Source: Nocardia iowensis
GTDB taxonomy: Bacteria > Actinomycetota > Actinomycetes > Mycobacteriales > Mycobacteriaceae
DNA length: 64,000 nucleotides
Direction: 5' to 3'
NCBI RefSeq assembly: GCF_019222765.1
Contig: NZ_CP078145.1
Span: forward strand, 6,820,001 to 6,884,000
In this document: positions 34,780 through 44,339 of the stretch, piece after piece
Layout: each line of letters starts with the position of its first letter
Numbering within the stretch: the first letter of the stretch is position 1
The notes under the pieces: generated by a model
Seen by the model: only the letters and a program-made list of their open reading frames with translations
The model's database searches: none
What the model was told of the DNA's origin: nothing
Made by a program: the position numbers and the translations under genes

Positions 34780-35922
34780 CTAGAGGCTGCCGCTGCCGCC
34801 GATCAACCACGGGTTGAACGTGCATTCGAGGTTCGGATACGCGACCGGATCGAGCGCGTGCAGCGCGATGGACGCCGACCGCGGCGAATACATGATGGTG
34901 AGGTGGTCGGAGAGGTCTTGCTCGCACCCCTCCTGCAGGGTGATGTTGTGCACCGTGGCACCGGGGCCCGGCCGCAGGAACGACCAGTCGTAGGGGTTCA
35001 TCACCTGGTCGAGCCGGGAGCCGACGGAGGTGTATTCGACGCCGGAAACGGTGTCCCCCTGTGCGTTCAGCGTGGCGTAGAACGGCGAGCCGACGGCCTG
35101 CTGGATATTGGCGAAGCCGACGATGGGTTCGTAGAAGCCGAGGATGTCGACGCCGAGATTGTTGATCAGCCGGCCCAGCGTCGCGATACCGAGCAGCGTG
35201 GTGCCGTGATGGGTGGCGCCGTAGGAGACGAGCTTGCGCACCTTTCCCGCGCCGCCGTCGAACTTCAGATATTGGTTCGCCACCGTGCCGCCCTGCGAAT
35301 GCGCGACGATGTCCACCTCCTCGGCGCCGGTCGCCGTGCGCACCCGGTCGACGAACTCACTCAGCTGCCGCGCGGAATCCTCCATCCGGCCGACGCCGTA
35401 GCGGCCGGGCAGGATCGGCCCGAGACCGCCGCCCTCCAGTAGGCCGGAGCGGCCGAAATTGAAGGCGAACACGCAGAATCCGGCGCGTGTGAGGCGGGGC
35501 GAGAGATAAGCGAAGCTGTCGTAAGCGTTCAGCCAGGTACCGTGCAGCAGCACCACCGGCCGTGGATGTTCGGCGGTCGGGGCGCAGTCCCAGCGGTTCG
35601 CGCCCGGTGGGGCCGCGTCGGGATGGGTCAAGCCGTAGGCGAACGCCGCCAGATACGCCGACACTTCCGGTCCTTCACCGTGCGCATCGGTCGCGCGGCT
35701 CAGGGCCGAGCTGCTGCCGGAATCCACTACGGCCCTTGGCTGCCGACCATCTGCGGCCGGGGTCAGTCCAATGCTGATGGAGTCCGCGAGCGCCTGTTCG
35801 GCGGGGTCGATGCGTGGACTACCGCTCGCCGCACCGGAACCGAGGACAGACGCCATCGTCAACCCGGCGATCACTACGGCACCGAAGACGGTGCGCTTCG
35901 CGTTTTGCGCCCTTGCAGCCAT
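34780..35922 (-). CDS. Secreted triacylglycerol lipase (EstA / lipase class 2-like)
   Basis: A 380-residue secreted lipase. It has a signal peptide (KRTVFGAVVIAGLTMASVLGSGAAS, cleavage near 33), an oxyanion region VVLLHGTWLNAYDSF, nucleophile Ser209 in VAHSQGGTVANQYL and an ISDH-like DLSDHLTIMYS segment near the end with the catalytic His. Cys113, Cys150 and two late Cys residues may form disulfides. It hydrolyses ester lipids outside the cell. The spacing of 153 bases from the next lipase gene allows co-transcription or a separate promoter. Confidence 0.85.
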   Translation of the reverse strand: MAARAQNAKRTVFGAVVIAGLTMASVLGSGAASGSPRIDPAEQALADSISIGLTPAADGRQPRAVVDSGSSSALSRATDAHGEGPEVSAYLAAFAYGLTHPDAAPPGANRWDCAPTAEHPRPVVLLHGTWLNAYDSFAYLSPRLTRAGFCVFAFNFGRSGLLEGGGLGPILPGRYGVGRMEDSARQLSEFVDRVRTATGAEEVDIVAHSQGGTVANQYLKFDGGAGKVRKLVSYGATHHGTTLLGIATLGRLINNLGVDILGFYEPIVGFANIQQAVGSPFYATLNAQGDTVSGVEYTSVGSRLDQVMNPYDWSFLRPGPGATVHNITLQEGCEQDLSDHLTIMYSPRSASIALHALDPVAYPNLECTFNPWLIGGSGSL

Positions 35923-36182
35923 TCAATTCACTTCCCATTCCAGCTATTTCGGCGCTCCGAACGCGAGCCATCAACTGACACAAGCTGTTTCCTGGAACAC
36001 ATCACAGACTGAATGTGATAAGTGCCATACGGAGCCGCCGCCTGAATCTATTGCCGCCGCCGCTGCCGAGTCACTGCACGCCGCAGAGAATAAATCCACA
36101 GGAAAGTTGTTGCCCGAGACAAAGTTCCGGCGGATACGCCAGTTTCCTTGCCGCGAAACCTGTCGTTGGAAACAATCGGCTC

Positions 36183-37430
36183 ATGTCGCTCGCCCTATCT
36201 CCGCCGACCGGTGACGCGCCGCTGGTCACCCGGCTGCTCGCCCGCTGGCCGCAGATCTCCGAACGGATGCTCGCCGCGGGCCTCGGTGCCACCGCGCCGA
36301 CAGCGGACCTGCCCGAGGGACATTTCACCGCCGAGGTGCTGCCCGCGATCTACGCGTGCGGCCGGGCGGTGCTGCAAGCCATCGGCGAGCAGCGAGTGTT
36401 CACCAGGGCCGAGGTCGCCGCGTTCGTCGTTCCGGTAGCGGAACGGCATGCCGAGGACCGGATTCCGCTACCCCTGCTGATCGAAGCCATGCACGGATCA
36501 GCGCAATCGGTGCTGCAGGAGGCGGCGGCGCTGGCCACCGCGGCGGAAATGGACGACCTGGTCGTCATCGGCGGCCGACTACTCGACCTGCTGATGCACA
36601 TCAATATCACCGTGGTGGAGACCTACACCGAGGTCGAACAATCGATCTATCACGCCGAGCGCGAAGCGCGGCGCGCGTTGTGCGCCGCACTGCTCGGCGG
36701 ACTACCGGCCGAAGAGCTTGCGGCGCGCGCCGATACCGCGCTCGCCGAGCGATACACGGTGCTGGCCATCCATATTCGGCATGATGATCAACCCACTACC
36801 GTCGCCACCTTGATCAGCAGGCGGCGGATCAGAATTCTGCAGCGTGCGCTGGACAGCCTCGCCGGCACCACGGCACTGACCACCTTCGACGGCTCGACCG
36901 GAATCGCGTTGCTCCCCGTCGCGGCCGAGACCGAGCTCGCCGAACAACTGGCCGCGCAGCTCGCCGAGCAATTCGGTGTCGCGGTGTTCGTCGCCGAATA
37001 TCGTTCGGTGGCAAGGGAAGCCGTGCCGCAGACCGCGCGCGATGCCACCGATCTCGCCGAACTGGCCCGGCTGCTCGGCAGGCCGACCGGCGTCTATCGT
37101 CTCGATGATCTACTGCTCGAATACCAGCTCACCAGGCCGGGTCCCGCACGCGACCGGCTGGCCGAGCGGATGGCGCCGATCCTGGACAGTCCGCACCTGA
37201 TCGAGGCGCTGGACGCGCACCTGCGCCACGGATCCGACCGTAAGGCCGCCGCCGCCGAGATCCATGTCCACCCCAATACCTTCAGCTATCGCCTGCGCCG
37301 CGTCGCCGAACTCACCGGCATCGATCCCACCGAGCCGCGCGATTCCCGGCTGCTCGCGGCGGCGTTGACGATCCATCGGCTGTACCCGGCGGCCGACGCG
37401 AACGCCGCGCCGCCGGGTCACCGGGTCTAG
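36183..37430 (+). CDS. PucR/CdaR-type transcriptional regulator
   Basis: A 415-residue regulator with an N-terminal RsbRD-like helical region (RLLARWPQISERMLAAGL...). A central GGDEF-derived domain with REARRALCAALLGG at its start follows, then the C-terminal PucR HTH: LRHGSDRKAAAAEIHVHPNTFSYRLRRVAELTGIDP. Such proteins activate catabolic or lipid genes. It is divergent from the secreted lipase across 260 bases and may control it (inference). The start at 36183 was chosen because an upstream extension to 36015 is Pro/Ser/Cys-rich and unlike the family. Confidence 0.82.
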   Translation: MSLALSPPTGDAPLVTRLLARWPQISERMLAAGLGATAPTADLPEGHFTAEVLPAIYACGRAVLQAIGEQRVFTRAEVAAFVVPVAERHAEDRIPLPLLIEAMHGSAQSVLQEAAALATAAEMDDLVVIGGRLLDLLMHINITVVETYTEVEQSIYHAEREARRALCAALLGGLPAEELAARADTALAERYTVLAIHIRHDDQPTTVATLISRRRIRILQRALDSLAGTTALTTFDGSTGIALLPVAAETELAEQLAAQLAEQFGVAVFVAEYRSVAREAVPQTARDATDLAELARLLGRPTGVYRLDDLLLEYQLTRPGPARDRLAERMAPILDSPHLIEALDAHLRHGSDRKAAAAEIHVHPNTFSYRLRRVAELTGIDPTEPRDSRLLAAALTIHRLYPAADANAAPPGHRV

Positions 37431-37531
37431 ATGACGTGCCAGGCCTGCAACAGGTAGGTGATGTTGGCGGCAATGGACGTCACGACGTTCGCGAGATTCA
37501 ACGCTGACGAACCCAGATCGATAATCGGCAC
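37427..37531 (-). CDS. 34-residue hydrophobic small ORF, convergent with the PucR gene
   Basis: A GTG at 37531 is preceded by GGAGG seven bases upstream and opens a 34-codon frame. The peptide (starts VPIIDLGSSALNLANVV, ends LLQAWHVI) is uncharged over long stretches and strongly amphipathic or hydrophobic. Its stop overlaps the PucR stop at the shared bases ctag. No homologue is recognised. Size and composition recall the short channel-forming peptides (PorA/PorH type) of Corynebacteriales, but this is speculative. It could be a chance ORF, though the ribosome site argues against that. Confidence 0.45.
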   Translation of the reverse strand: MPIIDLGSSALNLANVVTSIAANITYLLQAWHVI

Positions 37532-37954
37532 CGAAATTCCTCCATCAGATGGGACTGCGAAATCCCTTCCAATGTAATGAATACCGACCACGTCCGAGCT
37601 GTTCGATCAGCGGAATGCGGTGTGACCGGATTTCCGGTGCGGACGTGAAACAGTAGGCCCAGCAGGCAATTCAGTGGTTCTCGAGCAGCCTGGGCGGTAA
37701 TTCGGACCGCGGCTGTTGTGAGACAGTTCACCGAGAATTTCTTCACAGCAATCACAGAAAGCACATACCGGAAATAACGGGCAGTCGGTTGTTTCAGGGG
37801 CTCGCTGCTTCAGGCCTACGGGGGCTGGCTCCGCGCCGAGCATCGCGCGGCGCCCGCCGCTGTCGACGAGACCAGGCGAGCCGATCGGCCGGAGACTGGC
37901 CGCCCCGGACATTTGCCACTTGCATTCCGCAGATGCGGAAATAAACTGCGAGTC
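37532..37954. other. Intergenic region before the molybdate operon
   Basis: About 420 bases with no convincing gene on either strand. The left half is AT-richer than its surroundings and the right half is GC-rich. The only clear element is the palindrome at 37925..37940. Confidence 0.5.
37925..37940. promoter_or_regulatory. 16-bp palindrome before the ModE-like gene
   Basis: ttccgca-ga-tgcggaa is a perfect 7+7 inverted repeat ending 14 bases before the GTG of the HTH-TOBE gene. Its position suits an autoregulatory operator for that protein, or a promoter-overlapping repressor site. Confidence 0.55.
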
Positions 37955-38353
37955 GTGTCGGATTTGCGGATCAGTGAGGTGGCGGTGCTGGCGGGCGTCA
38001 GCGACGACACCGTGCGGCGATGGATCGAGCAGGGCAAGCTGACCGCGATCCAGCTCGGCAACGGGCGCAAGGGGGTGCGCGGCCGGGAGCTCGCCGAATT
38101 CCTGCAGGCCAACGCGGAGACCCCCGCGCCGGGCGTCACCGTCGCGGCGTCGGCTCGCAACCGGATGCGCGGCATCGTGACCCGGGTGGTCAAGGACACC
38201 GTGATGGCGCAGGTCGAGATGCAGGCCGGACCGTTCCGGCTGGTGTCACTGCTGAGCCGGGAGTCGGTCGACGAACTCGGGCTCGAGGTCGGCAGCGTCG
38301 CGGTGGCGTCGGTCAAGTCGACACATGTCGTTGTCGAGATTCCGGAAAGTTGA
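37955..38353 (+). CDS. HTH (excisionase/MerR-like)-TOBE molybdate-responsive protein
   Basis: A 132-residue two-domain protein. Residues 1-50 form a small winged helix (ISEVAVLAGVSDDTVRRWIEQGKL, then GRELAEFLQ). Residues ~65-130 form a single molybdopterin-binding/TOBE domain (ASARNRMRGIVTRVVKDTVMAQVEM, then SVKSTHVVVEIPES). It resembles a compact ModE and probably senses molybdate or tungstate to control the modABC genes that follow. The GTG start at 37955 has only a weak purine stretch upstream, so translation may be near leaderless. The stop overlaps modA (TGATG). Confidence 0.8.
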   Translation: MSDLRISEVAVLAGVSDDTVRRWIEQGKLTAIQLGNGRKGVRGRELAEFLQANAETPAPGVTVAASARNRMRGIVTRVVKDTVMAQVEMQAGPFRLVSLLSRESVDELGLEVGSVAVASVKSTHVVVEIPES

Positions 38354-39144
38354 TGAGGTCGAAAATGATGCGTTCGCTGAGCGTCGCCGCCCTCGCGGGC
38401 ATGGTCGCGCTGACCTCGGTGGGCTGCGGCTCGGACGACCAAGCGGCGCCCGCGGGCGCCGACCGGCTCGGCGGCACCGTCACGGTATTCGCGGCAGCCT
38501 CGCTGACCGAGACATTCACCGAACTGGGCAAGCAGTTCGAGGCGGCGCACCCGGGTACCAAGGTGGTCTACAGCTTCGGGGCGAGTTCGGCGCTGGCCGA
38601 GCAGATCAACCAAGGCGCCCCCGCCGATGTCTTCGCCTCAGCGGCGCCGAAGAACATGCGGCAGGTAACGGACAAGGGCGAAGTGACCGGCGCACCGGCC
38701 ACCTTCGTGCGCAACCGGCTGGAGATCGCGGTGCCCAAGGGCAACCCCGGCCGCATCACCGGCCTGGCCGACTTCGGCAAGACCGAGTCGAAGATCGCGC
38801 TGTGCGCCGAACAGGTGCCGTGCGGTGCCGCCGCCAAGACGGTGTTCGAGGCCGCGGGCGTCACCCCGCGGCCGGACACGCGGGAGTCCGATGTGAAGGC
38901 GGTGCTGACGAAGGTCGCGCTCGGCGAGGTCGATGCCGCTCTGGTGTATCGGACCGATGTGCGGGCAGCCGGTGATCGGGTCGATGGCATCGATTTCGCC
39001 GAAGCGGCCCAGGCGATCAACGACTATCCGATCGCACCGCTCGCGCACGCCCCGAATTCCGCCGCGGCCGTAGCGTTCGTCGACTTCGTTAAGTCCGAGC
39101 AGGCGCGGAAGGTGTTCGCCGAGGCGGGATTCGACACACCGTGA
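38353..39144 (+). CDS. modA: Molybdate ABC transporter substrate-binding lipoprotein
   Basis: A 263-residue binding protein with a lipoprotein signal ending in LTSVGC (lipidated Cys25). The mature part has VTVFAAASLTETFTELGKQF, YSFGASSALAEQI and a C-terminal LVYRTDV region, all typical of ModA. It captures molybdate or tungstate at the cell surface for ModBC. The start overlaps the regulator stop; an ATG five codons later is an alternative. Confidence 0.92.
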   Translation: MRSKMMRSLSVAALAGMVALTSVGCGSDDQAAPAGADRLGGTVTVFAAASLTETFTELGKQFEAAHPGTKVVYSFGASSALAEQINQGAPADVFASAAPKNMRQVTDKGEVTGAPATFVRNRLEIAVPKGNPGRITGLADFGKTESKIALCAEQVPCGAAAKTVFEAAGVTPRPDTRESDVKAVLTKVALGEVDAALVYRTDVRAAGDRVDGIDFAEAAQAINDYPIAPLAHAPNSAAAVAFVDFVKSEQARKVFAEAGFDTP

Positions 39145-39944
39145 CACGGCGGCGGGCAGCACAGGGCAGGCGACCGCTCATACTGGTGGTCCCCGCGCTG
39201 TGTGCGCTGGCGTTCCTGCTCGTTCCGCTGGTCGGGCTGCTGTTGCGGGCGCCGTGGCGCGACCTGCCTGCTCGGCTGTTCAATGCCGAAGTCGGTCAGG
39301 CACTGCGGCTTTCGCTGCTGTGTGCGAGTCTCGCGACGATGATCTGCCTGGTACTGGGAGTGCCGCTGGCGTGGTTGCTCGCGCGCGGCGAGGTGCCGGG
39401 ACGCGGGGTGCTGCGGGCATTGGTCACCGTTCCGCTGGTGCTGCCGCCAGTGGTCGGCGGTGTCGCGCTGCTGTTCGTACTCGGCAGACGCGGGCTGATC
39501 GGCCAGTACCTGTACGAATGGTTCGGGGTCTCACTGCCTTTCACGACCGCCGGGGTGGTGGTCGCGGAAGCCTTTGTGGCGATGCCGTTCCTGGTGATTT
39601 CGGTGGAAGGCGCACTGCGGGCCGCGGATCCGCGGTTCGAAGACGCGGCGGCGACCTTGGGGGCATCACGCTGGTTGACCTTCCGGCGGGTGACGCTGCC
39701 CTCGGTGCTGCCGGGCGTGGTCGCGGGCGGGGTGCTGTGCTGGGCGCGAGCACTCGGCGAATTCGGTGCCACCATCACCTTCGCGGGGAACTTTCCGGGG
39801 AAGACGACGACGATGCCGCTGGCGGTCTATCTTGCGCTGGAAACCGATCCTCAGGACGCGATCGTGCTGAGCCTGGTTCTGCTCACGGTGTCGGTCGTTG
39901 TCTTGGTCGCGTTGCGCGAGCGGTGGATTCGGAGCACGGTATGA
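39141..39944 (+). CDS. modB: Molybdate ABC transporter permease
   Basis: A 267-residue permease with about six hydrophobic segments. It has the EAA-type loop FEDAAATLGASRWLTFRRVTLPSVLPGVVAG and RALGEFGATITFAGN, both characteristic of ModB. The GTG start at 39141 overlaps modA by 4 bases. Confidence 0.92.
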   Translation: MTRRRAAQGRRPLILVVPALCALAFLLVPLVGLLLRAPWRDLPARLFNAEVGQALRLSLLCASLATMICLVLGVPLAWLLARGEVPGRGVLRALVTVPLVLPPVVGGVALLFVLGRRGLIGQYLYEWFGVSLPFTTAGVVVAEAFVAMPFLVISVEGALRAADPRFEDAAATLGASRWLTFRRVTLPSVLPGVVAGGVLCWARALGEFGATITFAGNFPGKTTTMPLAVYLALETDPQDAIVLSLVLLTVSVVVLVALRERWIRSTV

Positions 39945-40990
39945 CGCTGGAAGCCGAACTTCGGGTAACGCGTGGACAATTCGGGCTCGACATCCAACTG
40001 TCCGTGGCGCCTGGTGAAGTCGTCGCGCTGCTCGGCCCGAACGGGGCGGGCAAGACCACCGCGCTGCGGGCGCTGGCCGGGCTGACGCCGCTCACCGCCG
40101 GTGCGCTGCGGGTCGGCGAAAAGACTTGGGACGCACCGCCGAAGGTGTTCGTGCCCGCAGCGCATCGGGAGGTCGGCGTCGTCTTCCAGGACTACCTGCT
40201 GTTCGGGCATCTGAGCGCGCTGGACAACGTCGCGTTCGGGCTGCGCGCTCGCGGCCACCGCCGCGCTTCGGCTCGCGCGCGCGCCGCGGAATGGCTGGAG
40301 CGCGTGGGGCTCTCGGCTCAGCTGGACGCCAAACCGCGCGCCCTGTCCGGCGGGCAAGCCCAACGGGTCGCCCTCGCTCGTGCCATGGCCACCGACCCCG
40401 CGCTGCTGCTGCTGGACGAGCCGCTCGCCGCCCTCGACGCGAGCACCCGGCTGCGGGTGCGCTCCGATCTCGCCCATCACCTCACCGACTACCACGGCCA
40501 CACCGTGCTGGTCACCCACGACCCGCTCGACGCCATGGTGCTGGCCGACCGTCTCGTCATTCTGGAGAACGGCGTCGTCGTCCAGGAAGGTTCGCCCGGC
40601 GAGGTCGCCCGCCGCCCCCGCTCCGACTATGTGGCGAACCTGGTGGGCCTCAACCTTTATCGCGGGGTAGCCCGCGGCACCACCGTCGTGCTCGACACCG
40701 GCGGCTCGCTCACCGTCGCCGAACCCGGCGACGGCCCCGTCCACATCGCCTTCGCCCCCGCCGCCGTCAGCCTGCACCCCGACCACCCCACCGGCAGCCC
40801 CCGCAACGCGTGGCCGGTCACCATCACCGGCATCGAACAACACGCGCACACCATCCGCGTCCGCCTCGACGGCACCCCACCGGTCCTCGCCGACGTCACC
40901 CCCGCCACCGTCGCCGACCTCCGCCTCCACCCGGGCCTGCGACTGTGGGTCGCACTGAAAGCTACTGAAACACATACCTATCCGGCGTAA
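39941..40990 (+). CDS. modC: Molybdate ABC transporter ATP-binding protein
   Basis: A 349-residue ATPase. It has Walker A GPNGAGKTT near residue 34, the Q-loop in GVVFQDYLLF, signature LSGGQAQRVALARA, Walker B ALLLLDEPLAALD and the switch His in VLVTHD. A C-terminal TOBE-like domain (about 280-345) binds oxyanion for regulation. The ATG overlaps the modB stop, completing a four-gene translationally coupled operon. Downstream codon use becomes very C-rich (many Pro/Thr codons ending in C) near the 3' end. Confidence 0.92.
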   Translation: MTLEAELRVTRGQFGLDIQLSVAPGEVVALLGPNGAGKTTALRALAGLTPLTAGALRVGEKTWDAPPKVFVPAAHREVGVVFQDYLLFGHLSALDNVAFGLRARGHRRASARARAAEWLERVGLSAQLDAKPRALSGGQAQRVALARAMATDPALLLLDEPLAALDASTRLRVRSDLAHHLTDYHGHTVLVTHDPLDAMVLADRLVILENGVVVQEGSPGEVARRPRSDYVANLVGLNLYRGVARGTTVVLDTGGSLTVAEPGDGPVHIAFAPAAVSLHPDHPTGSPRNAWPVTITGIEQHAHTIRVRLDGTPPVLADVTPATVADLRLHPGLRLWVALKATETHTYPA

Positions 40991-41127
40991 ATTGCTCTTC
41001 GCCACGCCACCACCAGCACCTACCCCAAGCCGATTGAAAGTCGGCTATGCGAGGCCCACCGGCGCGTCGCACGCGGAGTGCCCTGAGCCCCAAAAACCTG
41101 TCGGTGACCACTGGCACTCTTCCCGCC

Positions 41128-41994
41128 ATGCCGAGCATCCGCCACGAAGCCCCCCTCGAATTGCTGCGTCACAATCCACTATTGGCCGCCGCACTTCTAG
41201 CGGATACCGGCATCGCACTACCCGCCGGAGCGACCGCGATGGTCACCGACAGCAATCTCACCACCTGCGACCCGCCTGAATTCCATGCCGACGCCGTCAC
41301 GCTCCTGCGCGGCACCGACGGCGGCAAACTGGCTGTCATCACCGAATCTCAGTCGGCCCCACCTAAACGCGGTAAACGCAGAGCGTGGCCCGCTTATGTG
41401 GCGGTCGCCCAATCTCAGCACGACTGCGATGCCGTCCTCGTCGTCATCGCAGCTAGTCGAGCCACGGCGCGGGCATGCCGACGCACAGTTCGCACGGGCC
41501 ACCCCGGCTTCAACCTCGACCCCATCGTCATCGGCCCACACAACACCCCCGATCCCACCAACCCAGCGTTCGCGGGCGTAGCTCCAGAACTCACCGTCCT
41601 CGCCGCCCTCACTCATGCCCTGGACCTGACCGACGCCGCCAACCGGCGCATGGTGCTCAACAATCTCGCCACCCTCGATCGTGAGACCCGCACGACCTAC
41701 ACTCGATTTGTCCAGCACGCCGCATCGGACGCGGCCAGAAAAGCCCTGGAGGAGCTCATGGCCAGCCCTGCATACCGAGACGCGTTCATCGACGGATTCA
41801 TCGCCGAAGGTGAAGCCCGAGGCGAGGCCCGAGGCGAAGCGAAGATACTCGTGCGCGCCCTCGAAGCGCGCGGTTTCACCATCCCGGCTGACCTCCGCGC
41901 CCGCATCCAATCCTGCCTGGATACCGACCAACTCGAAGCCTGGTTCGACAAGGCGATGAGCGCTGACTCCATCGAAGCCGTCTTCGGCGATTGA
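41128..41994 (+). CDS. PD-(D/E)XK-like (Rpn-related) actinobacterial protein
   Basis: A 288-residue protein of a type common in large actinobacterial genomes. The first half has AVTLLRGTDGGKLAVITESQSAPPKRGKR followed by a WPAYVAVAQSQHDCDAVLVVI block, which fits a degenerate PD-(D/E)XK nuclease core. The C-terminal part has charged EGEARGEARGEAKILVRALEARGF and LEAWFDKAMSADSIEAVF. Rpn-type proteins are linked to DNA cleavage or transposition. Activity here is unproven because the ESQ/K pattern replaces the canonical ExK. The start at MPSIRHEAP (41128) gives the usual family length; the frame is open further upstream. Confidence 0.6.
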   Translation: MPSIRHEAPLELLRHNPLLAAALLADTGIALPAGATAMVTDSNLTTCDPPEFHADAVTLLRGTDGGKLAVITESQSAPPKRGKRRAWPAYVAVAQSQHDCDAVLVVIAASRATARACRRTVRTGHPGFNLDPIVIGPHNTPDPTNPAFAGVAPELTVLAALTHALDLTDAANRRMVLNNLATLDRETRTTYTRFVQHAASDAARKALEELMASPAYRDAFIDGFIAEGEARGEARGEAKILVRALEARGFTIPADLRARIQSCLDTDQLEAWFDKAMSADSIEAVFGD

Positions 41995-42047
41995 GCTGGG
42001 TGGTCGGTGGACGCGGGCATACCGTGCCGACCGTAGGCGAATCCGTG

Positions 42048-42078
42048 TTAACTTAGACCGGAATCGCAACTAACTTAG
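42048..42078. promoter_or_regulatory. Direct repeat taacttag before the thiolase operon
   Basis: ttaacttag at 42048..42056 and ctaacttag at 42070..42078, starts 22 bases apart, lie 17 to 47 bases before the thiolase ATG. The phasing suggests an operator, possibly for a TetR-type fatty-acid regulator encoded elsewhere. Confidence 0.45.
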
Positions 42079-42094
42079 CTGATCGGAGAGGGCT

Positions 42095-43261
<1,167 letters not shown>

Positions 43262-43319
43262 TGACCATGGAGCACGCCGTCGAACGGATCACGACCCTCG
43301 ATATCGAGAGGACGCCTCG

Positions 43320-44339
43320 ATGACCGCGGCACTCGCCGGACTCGATCTCCCTGCGCTGCAACGGTATTTCGAGGCACAGGTCCCGCAGACGGCGGGACCA
43401 CTGACCGCCACCCTGCTGAAGGGCGGCAAGTCCAACCTCACCTACCGACTGAGTGACGGCGTGCACGACTGGGTGCTGCGCCGCCCACCACTGGGCCCGC
43501 TCACCCCGACCGCGCACGACATGGCCCGCGAATATCGCATCGTCGCCGCGCTACAGGACACGAATGTCCCTGTCGCGCAGGCCATCGCGTTGTGCGAGGA
43601 GACCACCGTAATCGGCGTGCCGTTCGCGGTCGTCTCCTTCGTGGACGGCCACGTGCTCCAAGACGGCGACCAGACCGCCGAACTCACCGTCGAGCAGGCC
43701 CGTGCCTGCTCGGCAGCGCTCATCGACACCATGGCGGCACTGCACGCGGTGGACTACACCGCCGTTGGCCTCGCCGAATTCGGCCGTCCCGCCGGATATC
43801 TGGAACGCCAGGTCAAACGCTGGCGCGGCCAGTGGGACCGAGTCGCCACCCGAGAACTCGATGCCCTGGACCGGCTCACCGACGGATTGCGCACGGCATT
43901 GCCGGAACAGGCGGCCGAGACCATCGTGCACGGCGACTACCGGCTCGACAATACGATCGTTGCCCGCAACGACTTCGGCCGGATCGCCGCCGTCGTCGAC
44001 TGGGAGATGGCCACGCTCGGCGACCCGCTCGCCGATCTCGGTCTGCTGCAGGTCTATTGGGACAACCGGTGCGAGCCGGTACTCGGTGTGCGGCACGCCC
44101 CGAGCGCCAACCCCGGTTTCCTGTCGGTCGACGAGATCGCCGAACGGTACGCCGCCACCACCGGTTACGACCTCGACCACTTGCCGTTCTACCGCGCACT
44201 CGGCTACTTCAAGCTCGCGGTCATCGCGGAGGGCATCCATCAACGCTTCCTCGCGGGCAAAACCGTGGGTGAAGGGTTCGGCACCATCGGCGCGGCGGTG
44301 CCGCTGCTGCTCGACACCGGTTTGGAGACTCTTGGATGA
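43320..44339 (+). CDS. Phosphotransferase-family protein (APH/ACAD10-like)
   Basis: A 339-residue kinase-fold protein. It has the APH catalytic loop IVHGDYRLDNTIV (Asp as base), metal-site AAVVDWEMATLGDPLADLG and an N-terminal LLKGGKSNLTYRL ATP loop. It belongs to the branch found next to acyl-CoA dehydrogenases (the N-terminal half of human ACAD10), where it is thought to phosphorylate hydroxyacyl substrates, and not to the antibiotic-resistance branch. It overlaps the following SDR by 4 bases. Confidence 0.83.
   Translation: MTAALAGLDLPALQRYFEAQVPQTAGPLTATLLKGGKSNLTYRLSDGVHDWVLRRPPLGPLTPTAHDMAREYRIVAALQDTNVPVAQAIALCEETTVIGVPFAVVSFVDGHVLQDGDQTAELTVEQARACSAALIDTMAALHAVDYTAVGLAEFGRPAGYLERQVKRWRGQWDRVATRELDALDRLTDGLRTALPEQAAETIVHGDYRLDNTIVARNDFGRIAAVVDWEMATLGDPLADLGLLQVYWDNRCEPVLGVRHAPSANPGFLSVDEIAERYAATTGYDLDHLPFYRALGYFKLAVIAEGIHQRFLAGKTVGEGFGTIGAAVPLLLDTGLETLG

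Noticed and set aside
43320..44339. Aminoglycoside resistance phosphotransferase
   Set aside because: Despite the APH fold, motifs and neighbours (thiolase, SDR) match the acyl-CoA-metabolism branch.
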